Positions 1-8,911 of a stretch of DNA of 64,000 bases are shown in pieces. The notes beneath the pieces are model-generated. The model ran no database searches. It had not been told where the DNA came from and saw only the letters and a program-made list of their open reading frames with translations. This stretch comes from Gilliamella sp. wkB178. GTDB taxonomy: Bacteria; Pseudomonadota; Gammaproteobacteria; Enterobacterales; Orbaceae. Positions within the stretch are counted from its first letter, which is position 1. The number at the start of each line of letters is the position of its first letter. The DNA lies in contig NZ_LZGK01000013.1 in assembly GCF_001690705.1 (NCBI RefSeq), positions 434,001 through 498,000 on the forward strand, read 5' to 3'. Position numbers and translations under genes: made by a program.

Positions 1-506
1 AACATCCATTTTTCAGCATAAGTTTCTGTTATGCTAGCAATAGGGTTAAGAATAATATTTTGAGTTTTATTATATAAGCCACCCATAATGATGACATTTT
101 CATGATCATTTTCAATAAGGTAACAAGCTAATGGAAAATAATTGGTAATAATTGAGACATTTTTTCCACATAATTCTCGGCCTAATAAAAAAGCCGTAGA
201 ACCACAGTTAATAACAATATTTTCATCATTGCCACATAATTTGGCCGCCCGTATAGCAATGCGAGCTTTTTCATGATAATGATCAGTATTATTAATACCA
301 ATTGGCGCCCAAATAGTTTTCTTTTCTTCTACTCGCATTATGCCATTACGTACTTTTTTTACCCTACCTTTTTGATCTAGTTTAGTAATATCACGTCTTG
401 CAGTTGCAGGCGAAATGGAAAAGTAGGTAACTAAATCCATAACCGTCAGTGAACCTTTTTCATCAACTAATGCAACTATCTGATTATGCCGCGATATCTC
501 ATTCAT
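1..506 (-). CDS. ulaR: UlaR, DeoR-family repressor of the ascorbate regulon (partial, 3' end outside window)
   Basis: The reverse strand is open from an ATG at 506 to the left edge, giving about 168 residues that begin MNEISRHNQIVALVDEKG. An N-terminal DeoR helix-turn-helix (SISPATARRDITKLDQKG, about residues 31-48) is followed by the start of the sugar-phosphate sensor domain, with NCGSTAFLLGREL and IITNYFPLA blocks that I recall as typical of E. coli UlaR. It is divergent from the ula structural genes with a 389-base shared control region, as expected for the repressor that responds to L-ascorbate 6-phosphate. The C-terminal third lies outside the window, so intactness cannot be judged. The ulaG lactonase gene found between ulaR and ulaA in E. 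coli is not here. Confidence 0.88.
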   Translation of the reverse strand, partial: MNEISRHNQIVALVDEKGSLTVMDLVTYFSISPATARRDITKLDQKGRVKKVRNGIMRVEEKKTIWAPIGINNTDHYHEKARIAIRAAKLCGNDENIVINCGSTAFLLGRELCGKNVSIITNYFPLACYLIENDHENVIIMGGLYNKTQNIILNPIASITETYAEKWM

Positions 507-527
507 TAACTGCCTCTAGGTTGAAAA

Positions 528-557
528 TGATTATATTTGATTATTTTTGATGATAAT
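528..557. promoter_or_regulatory. Three tandem 10-bp repeats, candidate UlaR operator at ulaR promoter
   Basis: Three head-to-tail ten-base units begin TGATTATATT (528), TGATTATTTT (538) and TGATGATAAT (548), so the TGATTAT motif recurs exactly once per helical turn. They lie 22 bases upstream of the ulaR start codon. TGATTAT motifs reappear in inverted arrangement near ulaA at about 734-760. DeoR-family repressors often use helically phased repeats, so UlaR autoregulation is the natural reading. The assignment is inferred from position and periodicity. Confidence 0.5.
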
Positions 558-667
558 TTTCATTTTTAGTATTGTCAATTGCTTTAAAGTAATATTTAGT
601 GGTAATTTTTGTAACTATATGAAATATAATAATATATTATTTTAAAAAATTATATTTACTATAATAA

Positions 668-683
668 TGTGATATCTGTCACA
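668..683. promoter_or_regulatory. CRP (cAMP receptor protein) binding site, perfect core match
   Basis: TGTGATATCTGTCACA matches the CRP core TGTGA-N6-TCACA with no mismatch. It lies in the ulaR-ulaA intergenic region, about 100 bases upstream of the likely ulaA transcription start. Catabolite control of the ula operon by CRP is established in E. coli, so the site fits the context. It could serve both divergent promoters. Confidence 0.85.
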
Positions 684-726
684 GTTATTCGTTCTTTTAA
701 AATAAAAAAGGTGATCTTGGTCAAAT

Positions 727-774
727 TAATCATAAATAATCATTGATTGATTGATTATGATTATAGAATATAGC
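727..774 (+). promoter_or_regulatory. ula operon promoter/operator region
   Basis: The stretch holds inverted TGATTAT-type motifs (AATCATAAATAATCA at 728-742 against TGATTATGATTAT at 752-764) around three overlapping TTGATT hexamers (743, 747, 751). A TATAGAAT block at 762-769 could be the -10 element. The exact -35/-10 pairing is ambiguous because of the repeats. The arrangement suggests UlaR occludes the core promoter, with CRP bound upstream. An untranslated leader of about 120 bases would precede ulaA. Confidence 0.45.
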
Positions 775-895
775 GCATATCAATTAACAGCTTTAATTCA
801 CTTTATTTAGTGAATAAAACCAAATGAAAGGCACTAATATAGAGAAACAATATTTTATTAGTGTTTGCGATGTCGATAATTAATGAGAGGGGCTT

Positions 896-2662
896 ATGGA
901 AGTAATCTATAATATATTTTATATTTTTTATAGTCAGGTAATGACAAAGGCACCTTTGTTATTGGGGCTAGTAACTCTTTTAGGCTATTGCCTTTTACGT
1001 AAAGATATAACAACAGTATTGAAAGGAACCATTAAAACGATCGTCGGTTTTATGTTATTACAAGTAGGTTCAGGAGTATTGGTTTCAACATTTAAACCTG
1101 TAATATCCAAGTTGGCAGAGTATCATAATATTAAAGGTTCAATTATTGATACTTATGCATCAATGGTTGCCGTTGAAAACGGGATGGGCGAAAATTATTC
1201 ATGGGTAGGATATGCAGTATTATTAGCATTATCAATTAATATCATTTTAGTTATTTTTCGACGCATAACTGGTATTCGTACTATTATGTTGACTGGTCAT
1301 ATTATGTTCCAACAGGTAGGATTAATTACACTATTTTATTTCCTATTTGGTTATGGTATGTGGGAAACAGTTATTTATTCTGCCATTATTACCGCATTAT
1401 ATTGGGGTATATTCTCTAATATGATGTTTAAACCTACCGAAGCAGTAACTGGAGGTGCTGGTTTTTCTATCGGTCATCAACAACAACTAGGTTCTTGGAT
1501 TGCAGTTAAGTTAGCACCTAAATTAGGTGATAAAAATGATTCCGTTGATAACCTAAAATTACCTAAATGGTTACATATTTTCCATGATAGTATTGCCGCA
1601 ACCACCATAGTGATGACCTTCTTCTTTGGTATTATTCTACTGTCATTTGGATTGGATAATTTACAAACTATGGCAGGTAAAACTCATTGGACTATTTATA
1701 TTTTTGAAACAGGGCTCAAATTTGCGGTTGCTATACAAGTAATTGTTGGTGGCGTAAGAATGTTTGTTGCTGAATTATCTGAAGCTTTTAAAGGTATTTC
1801 CGAAAAACTTATTCCAAATGCAGTGCTTGCTATTGACTGTGCGGCTATTTATGCATTTTCACCTAATGCAATGGTATTTGGTTTTATTTGGGGTGCATTA
1901 GGTCAGTTTTTAGCTATTGCATTATTACTGATCTTTAAATCACCTATAATGATTATTCCAGGTTTTATACCTATGTTTTTCTCTAATGCAACCATTGGTG
2001 TATTTGCTAATCATTTTGGTGGCTGGAAAGCAGTAATGAAAATCTGTTTTGTAATGGGAATGATTGAAGTATTCGGATCTGCTTGGGTAATTCATATCTT
2101 CGCACAAAATAATACTCCTATCGATTCTTGGATGGGGATGGCTGACTGGGCAATTTTATTCCCGCCAATTTTACAAGGTTTGTCATTTACTCATTTATTT
2201 ATTTATGTGCTTATTGCGTTATCACTGGTTTATATGTTCTTCGCTGCTAAGCAGCTACGAGCTGAAGAAGCACAACAAAAGAATCAAACCGAATGTAATA
2301 ATATTCATCAAGATTTTAATGAAGAAGTCGTTGAGAAAATGGATGAAGTTGCTATTAGTGAAGGTCGTCCAATTAGAATTCTTGCCGTGTGTGGTAGTGG
2401 TCAAGGTTCATCAATGATGATGAAAATGAAAATCGCTAATTACTTGGATAAAAAAGGTATCCCAAATATAATGGATTCTTGTGCCGTAACTGATTATAAA
2501 TCTCGATTACCTAATGTGGATATTATTGTAGCTTCTAAACACTTAATTCATGAAATTGAAGTAAATGAAGGTCAACATGCTTTAGGTGTACAAAACATGT
2601 TGAATCCACAGACATTTGGAGATGAACTAATCGATCTTATTAACAAGGTTTTGAATAAATAA
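896..2662 (+). CDS. ulaA: Fused ascorbate-specific PTS permease EIIC-EIIB (UlaA-UlaB)
   Basis: Inner-membrane permease that imports L-ascorbate with phosphorylation. Residues 1 to about 460 align throughout with E. coli UlaA as I recall it ([53 protein letters not shown]) and hold many hydrophobic segments. After a polar linker at about 460-490, residues 493-588 are a complete UlaB domain with the phosphocysteine loop CGSGQGSS (Cys499). In E. coli these are two proteins of about 465 and 101 residues, so this 588-residue protein is a natural fusion. The ATG at 896 has a GAGAGG ribosome binding site just upstream. It is the first gene of a tightly spaced operon, with ulaC 25 bases downstream. 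Confidence 0.95.
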   Translation: MEVIYNIFYIFYSQVMTKAPLLLGLVTLLGYCLLRKDITTVLKGTIKTIVGFMLLQVGSGVLVSTFKPVISKLAEYHNIKGSIIDTYASMVAVENGMGENYSWVGYAVLLALSINIILVIFRRITGIRTIMLTGHIMFQQVGLITLFYFLFGYGMWETVIYSAIITALYWGIFSNMMFKPTEAVTGGAGFSIGHQQQLGSWIAVKLAPKLGDKNDSVDNLKLPKWLHIFHDSIAATTIVMTFFFGIILLSFGLDNLQTMAGKTHWTIYIFETGLKFAVAIQVIVGGVRMFVAELSEAFKGISEKLIPNAVLAIDCAAIYAFSPNAMVFGFIWGALGQFLAIALLLIFKSPIMIIPGFIPMFFSNATIGVFANHFGGWKAVMKICFVMGMIEVFGSAWVIHIFAQNNTPIDSWMGMADWAILFPPILQGLSFTHLFIYVLIALSLVYMFFAAKQLRAEEAQQKNQTECNNIHQDFNEEVVEKMDEVAISEGRPIRILAVCGSGQGSSMMMKMKIANYLDKKGIPNIMDSCAVTDYKSRLPNVDIIVASKHLIHEIEVNEGQHALGVQNMLNPQTFGDELIDLINKVLNK

Positions 2663-2687
2663 TCTGTTTAATCACTAGGAGTTCAAC

Positions 2688-3161
2688 ATGGCTTTAAAAG
2701 AATCATTAATTGAAAATAATTCTATTATACTCAAAGCAGAAGCAGCCAATTGGGAAGAAGCAATTAAATTAGGCACGGATATGTTAGTGGCATCTAATGC
2801 TATTAAACCTTCATATTATGATGCAATTATTAAATGTGTTAAAAGTATGGGACCTTATATCATTATTGCTCCAAATTTAGCAATGCCGCATGCTAGACCT
2901 GAGGATGGCGTGAATCGAACAGCTTTTGCGTTAGTCACTTTAAAAAAACCTGTCTATTTTGACGGTGAAGAAGAACCCGTTGATGTACTTGTTACTTTAG
3001 CAGGTAGCACCTCAGATCAACATATGGAAGGATTAATGGAAGTGACACAAGTTTTAGATGATGAAAATAGTGAAACCGGAGTTAATCTAGATAAAATAAG
3101 ACAGTGTAATACTAAAGAAGATGTTTATGCTGTTATTGATAAAGCTTTAAATGGAGGCTGA
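2688..3161 (+). CDS. ulaC: Ascorbate-specific PTS EIIA component UlaC
   Basis: Cytoplasmic phosphotransfer protein that passes phosphate from HPr to the EIIB domain of the preceding permease. The 157 residues match the PTS EIIA-2/mannitol-type family in length, with the expected phospho-histidine in APNLAMPHARPED (His68). A good ribosome binding site (AGGAG) precedes ATG 2688. Only three bases separate its stop from the next gene, which implies translational coupling with ulaF. Confidence 0.93.
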   Translation: MALKESLIENNSIILKAEAANWEEAIKLGTDMLVASNAIKPSYYDAIIKCVKSMGPYIIIAPNLAMPHARPEDGVNRTAFALVTLKKPVYFDGEEEPVDVLVTLAGSTSDQHMEGLMEVTQVLDDENSETGVNLDKIRQCNTKEDVYAVIDKALNGG

Positions 3162-3164
3162 GTT

Positions 3165-3857
3165 ATGTATCAGGCTTTAAAAGAGAGAGTTTTGCGAGCT
3201 AATCTAATGTTACCAAAATATGGTCTAGTCACTTTTACTTGGGGTAATGTGTCTGAGGTTGACCGAGAAAAAGGTGTCATTGCGATAAAGCCTTCAGGTG
3301 TAGAATATAGTGATATGAAAGTCGATGATATAGTGGTGGTTGCATTAACTGGAGAAAAAGTAGAAGGTAAACTAAATCCTTCAAGTGATACTGCAACTCA
3401 TCTTGAACTTTATAAAGCTTTTAGAGATATTGGTGGTATTGTGCATACTCATTCACGTTATGCCACTGTTTGGGCTCAAGCAGAACAAGATATTCCAGCT
3501 CTAGGAACTACACATGCTGATTATTTTTATGGTGATGTACCTTGTGCTCGTAGGTTGACTGATAGTGAGATTGCTACTGATTATGAAAAGAATACAGGAT
3601 TAGTGATTATTGAAGAGTTTAAACGTCGAGGAGTTGATCCAGTCGCCATGCCTGGAGTATTAGTTTCTGGCCACGCTCCTTTCTGTTGGGGTAAAGATGC
3701 TTTTGATGCAGTACATAATGCTGTCGTCCTTGAAGAGGTTGCTATGATGGCGTTGGCAACTCGACAACTTAACTCAACGATCAAAATTCAGCAAGAATTA
3801 TCTGACAAGCATTATTTTCGTAAACATGGAAAAAATGCTTATTATGGCCAAAAATAG
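3165..3857 (+). CDS. ulaF: L-ribulose-5-phosphate 4-epimerase (UlaF/AraD family)
   Basis: Class II aldolase-fold zinc enzyme that converts L-ribulose 5-phosphate to D-xylulose 5-phosphate, the last step linking ascorbate breakdown to the pentose phosphate pathway. Family motifs are clear: [24 protein letters not shown], the metal-binding HTHS ([12 protein letters not shown]), [14 protein letters not shown] and a C-terminal [11 protein letters not shown]. The sequence looks slightly closer to AraD/SgbE (VHTHSR, VLEEVA) than to E. coli UlaF, but its place in the ula operon decides the role. Gene order differs from E. coli, where ulaF is last. Confidence 0.9.
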   Translation: MYQALKERVLRANLMLPKYGLVTFTWGNVSEVDREKGVIAIKPSGVEYSDMKVDDIVVVALTGEKVEGKLNPSSDTATHLELYKAFRDIGGIVHTHSRYATVWAQAEQDIPALGTTHADYFYGDVPCARRLTDSEIATDYEKNTGLVIIEEFKRRGVDPVAMPGVLVSGHAPFCWGKDAFDAVHNAVVLEEVAMMALATRQLNSTIKIQQELSDKHYFRKHGKNAYYGQK

Positions 3858-3876
3858 AATTTTTAAGGAGAATGAA

Positions 3877-4521
3877 ATGTCAAAACCTATGTTACAAATT
3901 GCTCTAGATCAAACAGAATTAAAACCAGCAGTGGAAGTTGCTAATAATGTAGCTGGATTTGTAGATATTATCGAAGTTGGTACTATTTTAGCGTTTGGAG
4001 CAGGTATCGTTGGTGTTAAAACATTAAGAGAACTTCATCCTAAACATATTTTAGCTTGTGATCTTAAAACTACTGATGGTGGAGCAATTTTGGCTAAAAT
4101 GGCTTTCTCAGCTGGGGCTAATTGGTTAACTGTATCAGCTGCTGCACACATAGCTACAATTGAAGCATGCAAGAAAGTAGCTGATGAATATAATGGTGAG
4201 ATCCAGATTGAGTTATATGGTCATTGGACACTAGATGATGCCAAAGCTTGGCGTAATTTAGGCATTAAACAAGCAATCTACCACCGTTCACGTGATGCTG
4301 AATTAGCTGGTGTAGGCTGGACTGAAGCTGATTTAGTTAAGATGCGTCAACTTTCTGATTTAGGCCTTGAACTATCTATTACTGGAGGTATTGTTCCAGA
4401 AGATATACACTTGTTTGCAGGCATTAAAACTAAAGCTTTTATTGCTGGTCGAGCATTGGCTAATGAGAATGGGAAAAAGACTGCACAAGCATTAAGAGAT
4501 CAAATTGCTAAATATTGGTAA
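3877..4521 (+). CDS. ulaD: 3-keto-L-gulonate-6-phosphate decarboxylase UlaD
   Basis: Orotidine-5'-phosphate decarboxylase-superfamily enzyme that turns 3-keto-L-gulonate 6-phosphate into L-xylulose 5-phosphate. The 214 residues begin MSKPMLQIALDQTE. They carry the diagnostic ACDLKTTDGG (the DxKxxD motif), the EVGTIL block and the phosphate-binding ITGGI and IAGRA loops. A longer in-frame reading begins at 3826 inside ulaF, but the AAGGAG at 3865-3870 and homology place the start at 3877. The gene follows ulaF by 19 bases, and a strong hairpin follows its stop. Confidence 0.93.
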   Translation: MSKPMLQIALDQTELKPAVEVANNVAGFVDIIEVGTILAFGAGIVGVKTLRELHPKHILACDLKTTDGGAILAKMAFSAGANWLTVSAAAHIATIEACKKVADEYNGEIQIELYGHWTLDDAKAWRNLGIKQAIYHRSRDAELAGVGWTEADLVKMRQLSDLGLELSITGGIVPEDIHLFAGIKTKAFIAGRALANENGKKTAQALRDQIAKYW

Positions 4522-4530
4522 TTTTCATAT

Positions 4531-4560
4531 TGCAGTCGTTACATCGACTGCATTTTATCT
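4531..4560 (+). terminator. Intra-operon hairpin with T-rich tail between ulaD and ulaE
   Basis: TGCAGTCG (4531-4538) pairs perfectly with CGACTGCA (4545-4552) around a six-base loop, followed by TTTTATCTTTTT. This is the form of a rho-independent terminator. Because ulaE continues the same pathway 38 bases later, it may be a partial terminator or mRNA-processing site that lowers ulaE expression. Confidence 0.65.
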
Positions 4561-4589
4561 TTTTATGTAATTATTATCAGGTTGTTACA

Positions 4590-5507
4590 ATGACAAAAAG
4601 AACAATGTCTAAAAATACCATGTATCAAACAAAGCAAACTCCACGCGTTGGTATTTATGAAAAAGCATTACCTAATGAACTTGCATGGCAAGAGAAACTA
4701 CTTGAAGCAAAAAAGTTAGGATTTGATTTTGTTGAAATTTCAATTGATGAATCAGATGAACGCCGAGCCAGACTTAACTGGTCTGATGATGAAATCTACT
4801 CATTAAGGCATTTATGTGAACAAACAGGCATTCCTTTACATTCAATGTGCTTAAGTGCCCATCGCAAATATCCATTTGGTTCAGCGGACAAACATATAAG
4901 GAAAGAAGCCAGAGTGATTATGGACAAGGCTATTAGTCTTGCCTATAAATTAGGTATAAGAGTAATTCAATTAGCTGGTTATGATGTTTATTATGAAGAT
5001 GCTAACTCAGACACTCACTTACGTTTTATTGAAGGTATGCAATGGTCAGCAAAACAAGCAGAAAAAGCAGGAGTGATGTTAGCTGTTGAAATTATGGATA
5101 CCAATTATCTTAATTCTCTTAGTAAATTTGAGATTTTGAAAAAAGAGGTAAGTTCTCCATATTTTATGGCTTACCCTGATGTAGGGAATATTACTGGTTG
5201 GAACTATGATGTTTGTACTGAATTAATGCTTAGTCGTGAGCATATTGTGCAAATTCATTTAAAAGATACTTACAAAGTTAAAACTAATTATCCTGGACAA
5301 TTTAGAGACTTAGTTATTGGCGAGGGTGAAGTTAATTTTGCGGATATTTTTAAAACACTGAACAATATGAATTATTCCGCACCGTTAGTCATTGAAATGT
5401 GGGCGAAAGATAAGAAATGGAAACAAAATATTATCACTGCACAAAAAAGATTAAATGCAATTGGAAAAGAAACTAATTTCCCAATATTTACCTCATTATT
5501 TGATTAA
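4590..5507 (+). CDS. ulaE: L-xylulose-5-phosphate 3-epimerase UlaE
   Basis: TIM-barrel (AP endonuclease 2-like) epimerase that converts L-xylulose 5-phosphate to L-ribulose 5-phosphate, between UlaD and UlaF. UlaE signatures include GIYEKALP, LGFDFVEISIDESDER, MCLSAHRKYPFGS, RVIQLAGYDVYY, VEIMD, YPDVGNITGW and VIEMW. The chosen ATG gives 305 residues, about 20 longer than E. coli UlaE. In-frame ATGs at 4605 and 4620 would shorten it, and none of the three has a strong ribosome binding site. A hairpin separates it from ulaD and a strong terminator follows. Confidence 0.92.
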   Translation: MTKRTMSKNTMYQTKQTPRVGIYEKALPNELAWQEKLLEAKKLGFDFVEISIDESDERRARLNWSDDEIYSLRHLCEQTGIPLHSMCLSAHRKYPFGSADKHIRKEARVIMDKAISLAYKLGIRVIQLAGYDVYYEDANSDTHLRFIEGMQWSAKQAEKAGVMLAVEIMDTNYLNSLSKFEILKKEVSSPYFMAYPDVGNITGWNYDVCTELMLSREHIVQIHLKDTYKVKTNYPGQFRDLVIGEGEVNFADIFKTLNNMNYSAPLVIEMWAKDKKWKQNIITAQKRLNAIGKETNFPIFTSLFD

Positions 5508-5525
5508 CACTATGTACCTGTTATT

Positions 5526-5564
5526 TACTCCATCTTTTTACAAAAGGTGGAGTATTATTTTATT
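5526..5564 (+). terminator. Rho-independent terminator of the ula operon
   Basis: TACTCCATCTTTT (5526-5538) pairs with AAAAGGTGGAGTA (5542-5554) over 13 base pairs including one G-U, with a three-base loop, followed by TTATTTTATT. It lies 19 bases past the ulaE stop. Confidence 0.85.
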
Positions 5565-5700
5565 CCAATAACCATATATCATTACTATACTTTAGAATAC
5601 CTTAGGTAAATTTTAATTATTTCTATTTAATTACTATGTTATGAATTAGTTTTGAACAAGGGACTTGATATTATCACTTTAAAGATTTGTTCTTTGCACG

Positions 5701-5729
5701 TGTTTAGCTATCGTGTAATATAGTATAAT
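5701..5729 (+). promoter_or_regulatory. Candidate sigma-70 promoter for lptM-lysA-dapF
   Basis: A perfect TATAAT at 5724-5729 lies 17 bases downstream of TGTTTA (5701-5706), a weak -35. It is about 35 bases upstream of the lptM start. Nothing else distinctive is seen in the 5565-5700 stretch. Confidence 0.5.
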
Positions 5730-5763
5730 CGTCTAAAATAATAAAAAAATTGTGAATATTGTT

Positions 5764-5904
5764 ATGAAATCCGCTATTAAATTACTCTCGGTATTTTTAG
5801 TTATATTGACTTTAGCTGGTTGTGGATTAAAAGGCCCGCTTTATTATCCAGCCGAAAAAACTTATGTCCCAGTGCATGTTGATTTATTGAATCAAACCGC
5901 CTAA
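5764..5904 (+). CDS. lptM: LptM (YifL), small lipoprotein partner of the LPS translocon
   Basis: A 46-residue lipoprotein starting MKSAIKLLSVFLVILTLAGC, with a signal peptide and a clear LAGC lipobox followed by the conserved CGLKGPLYYP block of the YifL family. E. coli LptM assists correct disulfide formation and assembly of LptD in the outer membrane. It is directly upstream of lysA-dapF, the common gammaproteobacterial order. The short length agrees with the family. The stop is 11 bases before lysA, with AAGGGGG between them as the next ribosome binding site. Confidence 0.9.
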   Translation: MKSAIKLLSVFLVILTLAGCGLKGPLYYPAEKTYVPVHVDLLNQTA

Positions 5905-5915
5905 GGGGGCAAATT

Positions 5916-7169
5916 ATGGATTTTTTACATTATCAAAATGGCCATTTATTTGCCAATAAAATTGCTATATCTGATCTAGCTCAGCAATATGGTACCCCGC
6001 TGTACGTTTATTCAGCTGCGCATATAACTAAACAGTTTCTTGAGTATTCTCAAGTGTTAGTTAATCGGAAACATTTAGTTTGTTATGCGGTTAAAGCAAA
6101 TAGTAATTTAGCTATATTGAATTTACTTGCCAAATTAGGGGCTGGCTTTGATATTGTTTCTCTAGGTGAGTTAGAACGCGTTTTAAAAGCGGGTGCAGAA
6201 CCTAACAAAATTGTGTTTTCAGGTGTGGCAAAGTCGGTTATTGAGATTGAACGAGCTTTAAGAGCAGGTATCAAATGTTTCAATGTTGAATCTGAAGCTG
6301 AATTGTATCGCATCAATGACGTTGCTAAGCAAATGGGTAAAATAGCAGCAATTTCTTTACGTATTAATCCGGATGTTGATGCTAAAACACATCCATATAT
6401 ATCAACTGGATTACGGGAAAATAAATTTGGTATTAGTTATCAATTAGCTTTGAGTGTTTATCGTCAAGCTGTATCTTTGACTAATATTAAAGTAGTTGGT
6501 ATTGATTGCCATATTGGCTCTCAGTTAACTGAATTGTCACCGTTTCTTGATGCTGCGGATCGAGTACTTGCCTTAGTAGCTAAACTTAAAGCTGAAAATA
6601 TTCATCTAGAGCATATTGATTTTGGTGGTGGCTTAGGCGTTTGTTATGCCGATGAACAACCTCCAAGTGCATCATTGTTGATGACTGAACTAAATAAAAA
6701 ATTGTTACCTTATCCTGATATTGAACTTTTATGTGAACCTGGAAGATCAATTGTTGCTAATGCAGGTTTGTTAATTTGTAAAGTTGAATACACAAAACAT
6801 CAAGATGATAATCATTTTGCTATAATTGATGCAGGTATGAATGATTTAATTCGTCCGGCGCTTTATCAAGCTTGGATGCGTGTTTTGCCAGAAAAAGAAC
6901 CACAAAATACTGACGAAAGTTATAATTATAATGTAGTTGGGCCTATTTGTGAATCAAGTGATGTGCTTGCTTATCAACGTCAACTTTCTGTTCAGCAAGA
7001 TGATTTGCTGGTGGTATGTAGTGCCGGTGCTTATGGATTTAGTATGGCTTCTAATTATAATAGTCAGCCGCGCCCAGCCGAAGTTATGTTGGTAGCAGAC
7101 AACCAGCATCAAGTTATTCGTCAACGTGAGTCAATAGAAGATTTATGGCGTGGTGAAACATTTTTATAG
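5916..7169 (+). CDS. lysA: Diaminopimelate decarboxylase LysA
   Basis: PLP-dependent fold-III decarboxylase that catalyses the last step of lysine synthesis (meso-diaminopimelate to L-lysine). The 417 residues show the PLP lysine in HLVCYAVKANSN (Lys60), the HIGSQL and DFGGGLGV phosphate-binding region, EPGRSIVA, and the active-site CESSD near the C terminus. Length is normal. Its place between lptM and dapF is the Pseudomonas/Pasteurella-type order; in E. coli lysA lies elsewhere. It probably shares transcription with dapF, 44 bases downstream. Confidence 0.95.
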   Translation: MDFLHYQNGHLFANKIAISDLAQQYGTPLYVYSAAHITKQFLEYSQVLVNRKHLVCYAVKANSNLAILNLLAKLGAGFDIVSLGELERVLKAGAEPNKIVFSGVAKSVIEIERALRAGIKCFNVESEAELYRINDVAKQMGKIAAISLRINPDVDAKTHPYISTGLRENKFGISYQLALSVYRQAVSLTNIKVVGIDCHIGSQLTELSPFLDAADRVLALVAKLKAENIHLEHIDFGGGLGVCYADEQPPSASLLMTELNKKLLPYPDIELLCEPGRSIVANAGLLICKVEYTKHQDDNHFAIIDAGMNDLIRPALYQAWMRVLPEKEPQNTDESYNYNVVGPICESSDVLAYQRQLSVQQDDLLVVCSAGAYGFSMASNYNSQPRPAEVMLVADNQHQVIRQRESIEDLWRGETFL

Positions 7170-7213
7170 CATAGTATTGAGATAACTGGTGTTACGATAG
7201 AAGGTAGATTACG

Positions 7214-8038
7214 ATGAACTTTTCAAAAATGCATGGGCTAGGTAATGATTTTATGGTCATTGATGCGGTAACGCAAAATGTTCATCTTTCAACCGAAATG
7301 ATAAAACGACTTGCTGATAGATACACAGGGGTCGGATTTGATCAGCTATTGATAGTAGAACCCCCATATTCCCCTGATTCTGATTTTCATTATCGAATTT
7401 TCAATGCTGATGGTAGTGAAGTGCAACAATGTGGCAATGGTGCACGTTGTTTTGCCAGATTTGTACGATTAAAAGGACTAACTAAAAAACGTACACTAAA
7501 AGTAAGTACCATGAAAGGTAATATTATATTAACTGTTAATAATGATGAAACTGTAAGGGTAAATATGGGGCAACCAATTTTTGAACCAGCAAAAGTGCCT
7601 TTTAAAGCCATTAAAGAAGAAAAAACCTATATTATTCGTGCTCAAGAACGTACCGTATTATGTGGGGTTGCTTCAATGGGTAACCCGCATTGTGTTATTC
7701 AAGTAGATAATATATTAACAGCAGAAGTAGCTATGCTAGGACCTTTGTTAGAATCTCATGAACGTTTTCCGGAAAAAGCTAATATTGGTTTTATGCATAT
7801 TATTGATCGCGATAATATCAATTTACGCGTTTTTGAGCGTGGAGTAGGTGAAACCCAAGCGTGTGGAACCGGTGCTTGTGCCGCTGTTGCAATTGGTATC
7901 AATCAAGGCTTACTTAATAATGCAGTAAATGTTAATTTACCTGGAGGTAAATTGTTTATTGAATGGCAAGGTAATAATCAGCCACTTTATATGACTGGAC
8001 CTGCAACACATGTATTTGATGGATATATTGCAATTTAA
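7214..8038 (+). CDS. dapF: Diaminopimelate epimerase DapF
   Basis: PLP-independent two-base epimerase converting LL- to meso-diaminopimelate for lysine and peptidoglycan. The 274 residues are of normal length with both catalytic cysteines: Cys73 in [10 protein letters not shown] and Cys217 in [10 protein letters not shown]. The N terminus [17 protein letters not shown] is the usual start of the family. It follows lysA, the next enzyme of the pathway. Confidence 0.97.
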   Translation: MNFSKMHGLGNDFMVIDAVTQNVHLSTEMIKRLADRYTGVGFDQLLIVEPPYSPDSDFHYRIFNADGSEVQQCGNGARCFARFVRLKGLTKKRTLKVSTMKGNIILTVNNDETVRVNMGQPIFEPAKVPFKAIKEEKTYIIRAQERTVLCGVASMGNPHCVIQVDNILTAEVAMLGPLLESHERFPEKANIGFMHIIDRDNINLRVFERGVGETQACGTGACAAVAIGINQGLLNNAVNVNLPGGKLFIEWQGNNQPLYMTGPATHVFDGYIAI

Positions 8039-8164
8039 TTTTATAATTAAACTAGCTAGTTATTCACTATTTCAAATATGAAGTATAAATGCTTATAATA
8101 ATGTTTAAAACAGTTTTTAATTCTGTCTGGGACATTGTGAGATCAGTTACAGAAGAGATTAATT

Positions 8165-8911
8165 ATGGTCGATAAAACTACACGCACATCGAAAGCCAAA
8201 AATCCTAAACGTAGTGTTGCAATTAACAAATTAGACGATGAAATAGTCAGTAAATATTTAATTGATCATCCTGATTTTTTTATTCGTAATGCTAGCCTTA
8301 TTGAAAATATAAGAGTTCCCCACCCGATTAGAGATAGTATTTCGTTACCCGAATGGCAAATGGCTAGGCAACGTAATAAAATTAATCAATTAGAGTCTGA
8401 AATTACGCTATTAATGGAACACGCTAGTTCAAATGAATTATTATTTAATCAATTTATGGCCTTGCAAAGTCAATTAATTAAAGCCAATACTTTAGATGAT
8501 TTAGCTGAATTACTGAATGTTTGGGCTAAATCACTAGGATTAAGTGGTGCTTATTTATACCTTTTTGAAGATAAATGGTTACTTAATGCGCCGTCAAATT
8601 ATTATCATTATGCACTTAATTCGTCACGCTTTGATTTTATTCGTGTACGTCATTTACAGTATAGTTATCAATTCCTGGGTGTTTTAAATACGACTGAATT
8701 AGATTTTTTGTTACCTAAACATGGTCATGTAGGATCAGTTGCCTTATCCCTGTTGGGGCAGTTTGGCGATTTAGGTGTTCTGCTATTTACTAGTTCTGAT
8801 CCGCAACATTATCAAGCTGGTCAGGGAACTTTATTATTAGAAAAAATCAGTGAAATATTACCAATTTTTATTGGTAAATGGATAATGCGTAAACGAGTAG
8901 GGAGTGAGTAA
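8165..8911 (+). CDS. yigA: DUF484 family protein YigA
   Basis: A 248-residue cytoplasmic DUF484 (GAF-like) protein of unknown function that is nearly always encoded between dapF and xerC. Residues 24-60 hold the family block [17 protein letters not shown], followed by a short helical region rich in polar residues (about 62-100) and a GAF-like C-terminal domain. Its stop codon overlaps the xerC start by one base (TAATG), so it is translationally coupled to the recombinase. No active-site residues can be named. Confidence 0.85.
   Translation: MVDKTTRTSKAKNPKRSVAINKLDDEIVSKYLIDHPDFFIRNASLIENIRVPHPIRDSISLPEWQMARQRNKINQLESEITLLMEHASSNELLFNQFMALQSQLIKANTLDDLAELLNVWAKSLGLSGAYLYLFEDKWLLNAPSNYYHYALNSSRFDFIRVRHLQYSYQFLGVLNTTELDFLLPKHGHVGSVALSLLGQFGDLGVLLFTSSDPQHYQAGQGTLLLEKISEILPIFIGKWIMRKRVGSE

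Noticed and set aside
521-567. Fur-like GATAAT/ATTTTCA motifs upstream of ulaR
   Set aside because: The region is explained better by 10-bp tandem repeats; no 19-mer alignment to the Fur consensus is as good as those at 41433 and 61229, and the regulon is sugar-related.
2205-2417. 70-codon frame within ulaA-ulaB
   Set aside because: Overlaps the linker and EIIB domain in another frame without an independent ribosome binding site; it is not a separate ulaB.
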